A stretch of DNA of 33,121 nucleotides, from the NCBI GenBank assembly GCA_023488865.1, contig JAMDDG010000342.1, positions 1 through 33,121 of the forward strand, given 5' to 3'. The DNA is from Bacteroidota bacterium. Lineage in GTDB: Bacteria > Bacteroidota > Bacteroidia > Bacteroidales > Prolixibacteraceae. How positions within the stretch are numbered: the first letter of the stretch is position 1; the number at the start of each line of letters is the position of its first letter. The position numbers were made by a program, and so were the translations under genes. This document shows positions 1 to 6,805 of the stretch, piece by piece. The notes beneath the pieces are model-generated. The model made no database searches. It had not been told where the DNA came from and saw nothing but the letters and a program-made list of their open reading frames with translations.

Positions 1-610
1 TCTTATCCGTTTCCACGATCGGGATGAACTGCATCCAGGTAAGGCCCAGGCCTTTGTAGTAGTTGTAAAGCTCCTCCGCATAATCGGAAGAGTAGTCTGT
101 GATGCAGCACATGGCATTGACGGCAACTCCCTCTTCGAGCAACATTTTGGCGACGCTTTCCACCTTTTCCCAGGTAGGATGCTCCCCTTTGTCGAAGCGG
201 TAGTGGTCATGGATATGTTGCGGACCGTCGAGCGACAGGCCGATCAGCCAGTCGTATTTTTTGAAGAATTTGGCCCATTCGCGGTCGAGCAGCGTTCCGT
301 TGGTCTGGAAGCCGTTGCCAACTGACTGGCCGTGCCCGTATTTCAGCTCCAGTTCGATGGCCCGCTTGTAAAAATCGAGCCCCATCAGGGCTGGTTCGCC
401 TCCCTGCCAGGCAATAGAGACTGCCTCGCCCGATTGCTGCATTACCTGGCGGATCAACTCTTCCTGAACCTCCGGGCTCATCCTGTGGGTTTTGGTTTCG
501 GGGAACAGCGCTTCCTTCTCTAAGTAAAAACAGTAGGTGCAACCCAGGTTGCAGTCTGGTCCGGAAGGCTTGACCAGAACGGAGTTGAGGGGCTTGTGCT
601 TGAGTGCCAT
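1..610 (-). CDS. Anaerobic sulfatase-maturating enzyme (radical SAM), N-terminal part
   Basis: The reverse strand from ATG at 610 reads open to the window edge (203 codons; the 3' half is outside). Seen: a radical SAM cluster motif CNLGCTYC (C20, C24, C27), GGEP at 70-73, QTNG at 102-105 and SLDGP near 126-130. This set and the opening match anaerobic sulfatase-maturating enzymes, cytosolic proteins of about 400 residues that oxidise an active-site Cys or Ser of sulfatases to formylglycine using S-adenosylmethionine and iron-sulfur clusters; the auxiliary-cluster cysteines would lie beyond the edge. Substrate sulfatases are not in the window. It lies downstream of, and in the same direction as, a broken pectinase gene, which fits a polysaccharide-utilisation setting. 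Another SPASM-type radical SAM enzyme is possible but less likely. Confidence 0.85.
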   Translation of the reverse strand, partial: MALKHKPLNSVLVKPSGPDCNLGCTYCFYLEKEALFPETKTHRMSPEVQEELIRQVMQQSGEAVSIAWQGGEPALMGLDFYKRAIELELKYGHGQSVGNGFQTNGTLLDREWAKFFKKYDWLIGLSLDGPQHIHDHYRFDKGEHPTWEKVESVAKMLLEEGVAVNAMCCITDYSSDYAEELYNYYKGLGLTWMQFIPIVETDK

Positions 611-655
611 AGATGTAGTTTAAATAATGGACAATTAATGTCGTTTAGTTATCGA

Positions 656-706
656 AATTCTTTGTGTTTTCTTTGTGTTATCCGTTGTGAACTTGGTGGT
701 TAAGTG
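656..706. repeat. Degenerate cacaaag-type intergenic repeat
   Basis: Read on the minus strand this stretch has phased copies of an AACACAAAG-like unit following a TTAACCACCAAG-like start. Short degenerate repeats of this look are common between genes in Bacteroidota and related phyla (recalled, not searched). It sits exactly between the 3' end of the broken GH28 gene and the sulfatase-maturase start, so it may mark the point where the pectinase gene was lost. Confidence 0.45.
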
Positions 707-707
707 T

Positions 708-950
708 TTAAATCTCACCGAAAAGGGCCCAAGGGGATTTCAATCCGGGATTTTTAGCAAGATTTTCAAGTGTTTCCCTGGCTCTGATAGTCTTTTGGAA
801 GGCGGCAGAACACAGGGTTACACCATCAGCGGAAGCGCCAAAATCACGGATGTCAAGATCCTTGGCCCAAACATTTCCGGAAAGGAAACAGAGAAGGAGA
901 AGGCCCGCCAACTGTCTGGCCTTTTTTTGAGCAACAGGTACTATTTGCAT
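708..950 (-). pseudogene. GH28-like polygalacturonase, N-terminal remnant
   Basis: From ATG at 950 the reverse strand encodes 80 residues: a hydrophobic signal peptide (AGLLLLCFLSGNVWA, about residues 15-29) followed by KDLDIRDFGASADG and a segment like AAFQKTI. The xxxxDFGAxxDG start just after a signal peptide is typical of secreted GH28 polygalacturonases and related pectate-lyase-like beta-helix proteins, which cleave pectin backbones. The family is normally over 400 residues, so only the first strand of the fold is left; after about residue 55 the sequence no longer resembles the family and ends at a stop codon. I read this as a 5' gene fragment left by deletion. A secreted 80-residue peptide with its own function is unlikely. 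A matching promoter lies upstream. Confidence 0.6.
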
Positions 951-1180
951 TGTCTTGCTGTTTTTGAAGTGAAGCGGCAACCATAACCGGGTTATTGTTG
1001 CCTCCCGGTCGCCCTGGCTGGCCGAACGATCCAAAATTACACAAATCTGTCAATTTTGCGACAACGACCCGATCGCTGTGTGGCTGCTCCCGGAGCATAC
1101 TTTAGCCCTATATTTCGTCAGCGCCGATTGAACTATCATTAAATTCTAATAACCATTTAAAGTCGTATAGGTATGTTTTT
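951..1180. other. Intergenic region at the left edge of the defence island
   Basis: Apart from the minus-strand promoter at 1032-1064, nothing recognisable is seen here. No tRNA, direct repeat or integrase scar was found by eye. Open frames across it are short, have no family features and overlap the GH28 remnant in other frames. Confidence 0.4.
1032..1064 (-). promoter_or_regulatory. Bacteroidota-type promoter for the GH28 remnant
   Basis: On the minus strand 1039-1032 reads TAATTTTG, a full match to the TAnnTTTG -7 box, with a TTGT-like -33 element at 1064-1061 and a 21-base spacer. It would start a transcript about 75 bases before the ATG at 950. Confidence 0.4.
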
Positions 1181-1220
1181 GAAATAAGCGAGTTTTTACC
1201 CGTAAAAACTCGCTTATTTC
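1181..1220. promoter_or_regulatory. Perfect 40-bp palindrome, candidate AbiEi operator
   Basis: Left arm 1181-1199 (GAAATAAGCGAGTTTTTAC) and right arm 1202-1220 are exact reverse complements, 19 bp each, separated by two bases. It ends 3 bases before the -7 box of the AbiE-type pair and so covers the -33 region. AbiEi antitoxins are known to repress their own operon by binding inverted repeats in the promoter, so this is a good operator candidate. It lacks the 3' T-run placement expected of a terminator, though the arms could form a strong hairpin. Confidence 0.65.
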
Positions 1221-1223
1221 ATT

Positions 1224-1231
1224 TATATTTG
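1224..1231 (+). promoter_or_regulatory. -7 box of the toxin-antitoxin/dnd operon
   Basis: TATATTTG fits TAnnTTTG exactly. Transcription would start near 1237, which makes ATG 1252 a better antitoxin start than GTG 1234. The -33 position falls inside the palindrome, so a bound repressor would block the promoter. Confidence 0.55.
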
Positions 1232-1251
1232 TTGTGAGTATATTCATTCAA

Positions 1252-1971
1252 ATGATTGATATCATAAAAGATACCATAGACAGGTTCCCAATAGGATTTG
1301 TATTCACCTCATCAGATTTTCCGATAGAGGTGAATAGACTAAAAGCTGTCAATAAAGTCATAAATGTACTGGTGGCTCAGGGGAAAATCCGCCGTCTTTC
1401 CAAAGGCCGCTTTTATAAGCCTCAGATTGGCAAGTTCGGCGAATTGCAGCCCGATACTTATCAGGTAGTAAAAGACCTGATCGGGAAAAACGGTAAAACA
1501 ATCGGCTACCTGACTGGCTATTCCGTATTCAATGATTTGGGGTTGACGACTCAGATTCCTGCTTCGCTTCGGATCGCAAGCAAAAAAGAGAAAAAGTCAA
1601 TTACAAGAGGCATATACCGAATTAGTTTTGTAAAACAGGAAAACACGATAACGAAGGAGAATATTCCTCTTTTTCAGCTTCTTGATTGTTTGCGGTTCTT
1701 CAAAGAGATACCTGGCACAATGCCCGACAATGCCTGTAAAAGACTGTTAACATTGTTCAAAACCCTTACTCCGACGCAAATAGCCACCGTCAAAAAACTG
1801 GCACTTAAATACAATCCGGCTACCATTGCTTTTCTGGGGGCAATACTTGAAACAATCAATGCGGACGAAGACACTGCGGCCCTTTTCAATACCCTGAATC
1901 CCATGACAACCTATAAAATGGGAATATCGGCCGACATACTTCCATGCCAACGAAAATGGTATATAAGATGA
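1252..1971 (+). CDS. AbiEi-type antitoxin / DUF6088-like protein
   Basis: 239 residues from ATG 1252; an in-frame GTG at 1234 is possible, but the predicted transcript starts close to it. The N-terminus (about 1-65) looks like a winged helix: a helical start, NKVINVLVAQGKIRRLSKG and a basic wing RFYKPQIG. The middle part has a YLTGYSVFNDLGLTTQIP segment typical of AbiEi/DUF6088 proteins. The family neutralises a nucleotidyltransferase toxin (type IV toxin-antitoxin) and represses its own promoter; both are inferred here. The stop codon overlaps the ATG of the next gene (ATGA at 1968-1971), the usual antitoxin-first order. Base composition is close to that of the flanks, unlike the dnd genes downstream. 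Confidence 0.8.
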   Translation: MIDIIKDTIDRFPIGFVFTSSDFPIEVNRLKAVNKVINVLVAQGKIRRLSKGRFYKPQIGKFGELQPDTYQVVKDLIGKNGKTIGYLTGYSVFNDLGLTTQIPASLRIASKKEKKSITRGIYRISFVKQENTITKENIPLFQLLDCLRFFKEIPGTMPDNACKRLLTLFKTLTPTQIATVKKLALKYNPATIAFLGAILETINADEDTAALFNTLNPMTTYKMGISADILPCQRKWYIR

Positions 1972-2921
1972 TGACACTCCACAACAACACAAAGGAATTT
2001 ACCGAGTTGATTCAGCTTACAGCTTTTCACTTCGGGATCTCTCCCGATTTTGTGGAGAAAGATTATTGGATTACGTCAGTGCTCAAGAAGCTTGCTCTGT
2101 CCGCAAATACGGGCAGTATCGTTTTTAAAGGGGGGACATCTCTGTCCAAAGGATTCCGTTTGATTAATCGGTTTTCTGAGGATATTGACATTGCCATGAT
2201 AAACGAAAATCTGACTGGCAATGCGCTGAAAACCAAAATAGGTTCGGTAGAGAAAGAAATAACAACTGACCTTACCGAAATTGTAGAACCGCAAATCACA
2301 AGCAAAGGCTCCATGTTCCGTAAGTCTGTTTTTCTGTATCCTGTTGTCACTTCCCGTCGGTTAAATAGTGGTACACCAAGGCGAATCATTATTGAAATCA
2401 ACTCTTTTGCTAATCCCCATCCCTATGCGAAACAGACAATCACCTCTTTTATTGCGGAATTTCTGAATGCAATAAACAGGAAGGAAGCTATAGAGGAATA
2501 TGGCTTGCAGCCTTTTTCAATCAATGTGCTTGACAAATCCCGGACTATGGTAGAAAAACTGATTTCGTTGATTCGATTCTCTTTCGACGAAAATCCGGTG
2601 AAGGCAGTTGGCTCAAAAATCCGCCATTTCTACGATTTATATTTTCTGGCTAACGATGAACAGTGCAGCGCTTATTTGCATTCCGACAACTTTAAAAAAG
2701 ACTTTGCAGAACTATATGCTCATGATCAACAAACATTCGATACACCCTCGGGCTGGCCAGGCAAATTGGTGGAGCTATCACCACTGAAAACCGACTTTCC
2801 TGCCTTTTGGAGCAAAATAAAAGATACCTACCGTTCCGAACTTCCTCAACTGGCATTTTCTTCAATACCAGACGAAAAAGAGGTGGCGGAATCTTTTATG
2901 GAAGTGATAAAATCAATATAA
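1968..2921 (+). CDS. AbiEii-type nucleotidyltransferase toxin
   Basis: 317 residues starting at the ATGA overlap with the antitoxin stop; in-frame ATGs at 1944 and 1956 would give longer overlaps and are less likely. The sequence has VEKDYWITSVLKKLA, then IVFKGGTSLSKGF and RFSEDIDIAM. The G-S motif with the later DxD carboxylates is the nucleotidyltransferase signature of the AbiEii/DUF1814 family. Such toxins are thought to transfer nucleotides to cellular targets (related enzymes modify tRNA 3' ends) and cause growth arrest or abortive infection. Its partner is the gene just upstream. It ends 28 bases before dndC with no clear promoter between them, so read-through into dnd is likely. Confidence 0.85.
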   Translation: MMTLHNNTKEFTELIQLTAFHFGISPDFVEKDYWITSVLKKLALSANTGSIVFKGGTSLSKGFRLINRFSEDIDIAMINENLTGNALKTKIGSVEKEITTDLTEIVEPQITSKGSMFRKSVFLYPVVTSRRLNSGTPRRIIIEINSFANPHPYAKQTITSFIAEFLNAINRKEAIEEYGLQPFSINVLDKSRTMVEKLISLIRFSFDENPVKAVGSKIRHFYDLYFLANDEQCSAYLHSDNFKKDFAELYAHDQQTFDTPSGWPGKLVELSPLKTDFPAFWSKIKDTYRSELPQLAFSSIPDEKEVAESFMEVIKSI

Positions 2922-2949
2922 TGTGTAAATTAATAGAGAGATACATAAA

Positions 2950-4284
2950 ATGTCCAAAAAAACAGATAAAATAATAGATGAATTAATCGACCAATACTTG
3001 GAAGATGACCGTAATAATCGTCCTTGGATAATTGGATTTAGTGGAGGGAAAGATTCCACAGTTTTACTTACATTAGTTTGGTTAGCTCTTCAAAAGATAA
3101 GAGATAATGACTTAAATTTCAAATATAAACGCCCAGTATATGTCGTATGTAATGATACAATGGTCGAAAATCCTGTAATTCAAGAGTATGTACAAACTGT
3201 TTTAAACACTATTCAAAAAGCAGCTAAAGAGCAAAACTTACCTATTATGGTAAAAACAACAACCCCAAAATTAGAAGATACATTTTGGAGTTGTGTAATT
3301 GGGAAGGGTTATCCCGTTCCAAATAATTCTTTTCGTTTCTGTACAGAGAAGATGAAAATTAAACCGACCTCACAATTTATCGTAGATCAGGTAGCAGCTG
3401 ATGGTGAAGCCATTGTTTTAATTGGAACACGACTAGCCGAAAGTCAACAGCGAGCAAAGTCTATAAAAAAACACGATATAAAAGGGCACAGGCTTTCTAA
3501 GCACCCGTTAAATCCAAATACATACACCTACGCCCCAATCAAGGAGTTGATGCTGGAGGAGGTTTGGTATATCATAAATGCAATACCTTCTCCTTGGGGG
3601 TTTGATAATCAAATTCTGTTCAAAATTTATCTGAATGCAAGTGCCGATGATTATGAATGTCCTACAGTTGTAACCGATGACTCTCATAAATCATGCGGTC
3701 AGAGCCGTTTTGGATGCTGGGTGTGTACTGTGGTTAAAGAAGACAAATCTATGACCGCATTAATTAAAAACGGAACAGAATGGATGCGCCCACTTCTTGA
3801 TTTTCGGAATAGTTTAGTTGTAAACAGGAATGTTTCTGAATATAGATATTCAACCCGAAGAAATGGTCAGATTGCTGTTGACGAGACAGGCCATAATATG
3901 GGTAACTATACTATTGAATACAGAATGCAGTTATTGAAGGAATTACTTACAATTCAGAAAGAAACTCAGAACTATAGATCAAGTATTGACCTTATTACCA
4001 GTCAAGAATTGATTGCAATTCAAGTGATATGGTATCGTGATGGACATTTCAAAACAACGGTGAATGATATTTACAATGAGGTATATGGATACGATATTCC
4101 TAACGATAAAATAGGTTTACAAGAAAGACTACTTCTTGAAAAAGCATGCAATAAATCAAGTCATTACTCACTAATTCAAGAATTGCTTGCTTTACAAAAA
4201 AATAAAATTTTATTGATGAAAAAATATGGGCTTCAGAACGATCTTGAAGCAAGATTAGACACATTTATAAAGGAGACGGTATGA
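2950..4284 (+). CDS. dndC: DNA phosphorothioation protein DndC (PAPS-reductase-like ATP pyrophosphatase)
   Basis: 444 residues. An N-terminal PP-loop SGGKDS lies at 31-36, with FRFCTEKMKIKP around C131. Four further cysteines, C237, C249, C256 and C259 (the last three in SCGQSRFGCWVC), fit the 4Fe-4S ligands of DndC. In the Dnd pathway DndC activates the DNA backbone at the expense of ATP and, with sulfur delivered by a cysteine desulfurase, helps replace a non-bridging phosphate oxygen with sulfur. Length and motif order match the family. Its stop overlaps the dndD start (ATGA at 4281-4284). No dndA or dndB is next to it. From here the DNA becomes strongly AT-rich compared with the preceding toxin gene. 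Confidence 0.92.
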   Translation: MSKKTDKIIDELIDQYLEDDRNNRPWIIGFSGGKDSTVLLTLVWLALQKIRDNDLNFKYKRPVYVVCNDTMVENPVIQEYVQTVLNTIQKAAKEQNLPIMVKTTTPKLEDTFWSCVIGKGYPVPNNSFRFCTEKMKIKPTSQFIVDQVAADGEAIVLIGTRLAESQQRAKSIKKHDIKGHRLSKHPLNPNTYTYAPIKELMLEEVWYIINAIPSPWGFDNQILFKIYLNASADDYECPTVVTDDSHKSCGQSRFGCWVCTVVKEDKSMTALIKNGTEWMRPLLDFRNSLVVNRNVSEYRYSTRRNGQIAVDETGHNMGNYTIEYRMQLLKELLTIQKETQNYRSSIDLITSQELIAIQVIWYRDGHFKTTVNDIYNEVYGYDIPNDKIGLQERLLLEKACNKSSHYSLIQELLALQKNKILLMKKYGLQNDLEARLDTFIKETV

Positions 4285-6404
4285 TTATTAAGAGTATAGA
4301 ATTAAACAACTACCGACTTTATAAAGGAGTAAATAAAATATCATTTTCAAATGAAAATGATAAGAATCTATTTTTGATTTCTGGCGAAAATGGCTTTGGA
4401 AAATCAACTTTTTTACATTCACTACTCTGGTGCATGTATGGTCGACTAATGGTGGATATTGATGAGTCTTACCGTAAAGAAATTCAGAATGCTGGCGGTG
4501 GTTATAATCAAATGCAAATAAATAATCTAAATGAATTTTACAAGCAAAAACTTAACATCGAAGTTACCCATAGTTTATTGACGAGTATTAAGAAGCAAGG
4601 ATATTCCATTGATACTGAATATTTAAAACAGTGGTCTCAATATGCTGTTTCATTAGAATTTTCAGAGATTTTCATTCCGTCTATTCCTTGTCGCTCATTA
4701 AAGATTACTCGTTCCTATGATGTAATACGTGATGAAGAAAGTGTTGAAATTCTTATTGACGGAATAAAAAATGAACTTACCTCCGAAATCGGACATGAAG
4801 TTTTTATTAATGATTTTGTCTTAAATAAAGATATTGCTCGATTTTTCTTTTTTGATTCCGAAAAAATTGTAACGCTTGCTGAAACAAATACAATAGATGA
4901 GAAACGAAAACTTTGCTCAGCTTACAACGAAGTTCTTGGAGTGAAGAAATACGAAGATTTAAAGAGAAATCTGGAAAATTTACGTTTGCGTTTCCGCCGG
5001 AAGTCCGATGATATCGAAAGTCGTAACAAGCTGACTTCCTTGCTTTACAAGCAAAAGTCTTTGCATGAAATCATAGCAGAAAAAGAAAAGAAAACAGCAG
5101 AATTTGATGACAAACTTTTATCCCTTCGCAAGGACAATGAAAAATTTCAAATGCAACTTATGCGTGAAGGGAACGGAATGACTATCGAAGAACTGAAACG
5201 ACAGGAAGATGTTGTTACAACAACAAAAAAACGAGACGAAGAATATAAACAAAGGCTCAAAATCTTTCTCGAATATGTTCCTTTTGCTATTTCAGGTAGA
5301 TTATTACAGCAAGCAAAAAATCAATTGGAACACGATTTTAATGTTCTAAAATCTCAAAATGATATTCAAAACCAGAATCTGTTGCTTCAAAATATATCGA
5401 CAGATTTATTGTCTGCAATTGAACAACTATCAATTACTGAAAACAGTAAGAAAAAGTTGGACAATTCAATTCAAAGAATTGTTTCCAAATATCAAAATCA
5501 ATCAAGTAGTGGAGATTCTTTATTGAATGTTAGCAAAGAGACCTTCGAGGAGTTTCTATCAGTGTATAACAATATAAGGACCACTTACAAAATTGAATTT
5601 GAGCACCTGACGGACGACTATCGTAAAAATAAGCAGATTCTTAACAATGCTGTCCGTAAAATCTCAAATATGCAGAGCAATGAGAATGATTCTATCATTA
5701 AAAATATCCGTAAAAGTAAAAATGAAATAGAGAAAACAATTACAGACATAGAAACTCAGATTCGTCAGCAACATGAAATACGCGGCGGTATGAATAAAGA
5801 ATTAGCTGTTGTAAGCCGTCAAATTTCAGAGTTAAGCAAAAAGGTTAGTCTTGATGACAGCGATACATTGAAAGATAAAGTTGCGGAACAGCTTATTGCA
5901 GAGCTAAATACATTTCTTGTTTCGTTGAAAAACGAAAAAAAATTCTCATTGGAAAGACGTATTAAAGGCACAATGAATAAGCTAATGCACAAATCTAATT
6001 TTATCAGCAAAGTTGAGGTTTTAATTTTTGATGATATAATTGACATAAATCTTTATGCAAACGATGGAAATATTATCAAAAAGGAATCTCTTTCCAAGGG
6101 TGAACAGCAACTTTATGCAACCTCGCTTCTTAAGGCTCTTGTAGAAGAATCGGGCATACAGTTTCCGGTATTTATTGATAGTCCGTTGCAAAAATTTGAT
6201 AAGAGCCATGCAACCAAAATTATTACGGAATTTTACCCTACTGTCTCAAAGCAGGTTATTTTATTTCCATTACTGCATAAAGAATTGACAAAAAATGAAT
6301 TAGAAATAATGAAGCCATTTGTAAATTCTGCATTTATTTTGAAAAATGGAAATACATATTCATTTATTCAAGAGATTGATATTAACAATTTAATGAAGGA
6401 ATAG
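4281..6404 (+). CDS. dndD: DNA phosphorothioation ATPase DndD (SMC-like)
   Basis: 707 residues. Walker A GENGFGKS is at 35-42, a long charged, helical central region lies at about 230-560 (coiled coil), the ABC signature LSKGEQQ is at 604-610 and Walker B FPVFIDSP includes D633. This is the layout of DndD, the ATPase proposed to open or nick DNA while the sulfur is inserted, acting with DndC and DndE. N-terminal KSIELNNYRLYKG is the usual first strand of the ABC head. Translation is coupled to dndC by the ATGA overlap, and dndE follows after two bases. All catalytic motifs look intact. Confidence 0.92.
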   Translation: MIIKSIELNNYRLYKGVNKISFSNENDKNLFLISGENGFGKSTFLHSLLWCMYGRLMVDIDESYRKEIQNAGGGYNQMQINNLNEFYKQKLNIEVTHSLLTSIKKQGYSIDTEYLKQWSQYAVSLEFSEIFIPSIPCRSLKITRSYDVIRDEESVEILIDGIKNELTSEIGHEVFINDFVLNKDIARFFFFDSEKIVTLAETNTIDEKRKLCSAYNEVLGVKKYEDLKRNLENLRLRFRRKSDDIESRNKLTSLLYKQKSLHEIIAEKEKKTAEFDDKLLSLRKDNEKFQMQLMREGNGMTIEELKRQEDVVTTTKKRDEEYKQRLKIFLEYVPFAISGRLLQQAKNQLEHDFNVLKSQNDIQNQNLLLQNISTDLLSAIEQLSITENSKKKLDNSIQRIVSKYQNQSSSGDSLLNVSKETFEEFLSVYNNIRTTYKIEFEHLTDDYRKNKQILNNAVRKISNMQSNENDSIIKNIRKSKNEIEKTITDIETQIRQQHEIRGGMNKELAVVSRQISELSKKVSLDDSDTLKDKVAEQLIAELNTFLVSLKNEKKFSLERRIKGTMNKLMHKSNFISKVEVLIFDDIIDINLYANDGNIIKKESLSKGEQQLYATSLLKALVEESGIQFPVFIDSPLQKFDKSHATKIITEFYPTVSKQVILFPLLHKELTKNELEIMKPFVNSAFILKNGNTYSFIQEIDINNLMKE

Positions 6405-6406
6405 GC

Positions 6407-6805
6407 ATGGTATTTACGCAGATAAGAACAAGTAGTAGAAACAGGGAAATAGTTATTGAATTGACACGCAAATTCAATTTGGGTGCAGAGAATGTAATTG
6501 CTCGAATTGCCATTGGTTATTCGTTACAATCAGGGATAAAGTTTGAATCTACCGATGTCAAAGATTCTGGAGGTAAAGAATATAGTAAAAGTGTGCTTTT
6601 CGGGAATTACTACCCAATATATTTAGCAATGATTTGTACGTACTATCAGATAAATGAGAACAACAAAGATTTACCTCGTTACTTCAAAATGCACCTTGAC
6701 CACGGATTACAACTTATTTATGACGATATTATGGACAATCCGAATTTAGTAGGTTACGATTATTTATTTGATAAAATACATAGCGGATTAAGTGAGATAT
6801 GTTAA
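6407..6805 (+). CDS. dndE: DNA phosphorothioation protein DndE
   Basis: 132 residues, close to the usual DndE size. The N-terminal helix pair RTSSRNREIVIELTRKFNL, the segment VLFGNYYPIYLAM and the C-terminal HLDHGLQLIYDDI follow the DndE pattern (RxS, F-G-x-Y-x-x-x-Y-L-A, H-x-x-x-G). DndE binds nicked duplex DNA and completes the DndCDE modification complex. Position directly after dndD supports the call. Its 3' end overlaps the start of the next gene by seven bases, which ties the unusual downstream module to the modification genes in one transcript. Confidence 0.85.
   Translation: MVFTQIRTSSRNREIVIELTRKFNLGAENVIARIAIGYSLQSGIKFESTDVKDSGGKEYSKSVLFGNYYPIYLAMICTYYQINENNKDLPRYFKMHLDHGLQLIYDDIMDNPNLVGYDYLFDKIHSGLSEIC

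Noticed and set aside
675-986. 103-aa plus-strand ORF
   Set aside because: It overlaps the GH28 remnant in another frame and has no family-like motif; the minus-strand reading carries a signal peptide and GH28 start.
853-1098. 81-aa minus-strand ORF
   Set aside because: Different frame over the GH28 signal peptide; cysteines and glycines are spread without pattern.
4281-6404. RecF/Rad50 repair ATPase instead of DndD
   Set aside because: ATGA coupling to dndC and the following DndE-like gene make DndD far more likely; no CxxC hook is seen.
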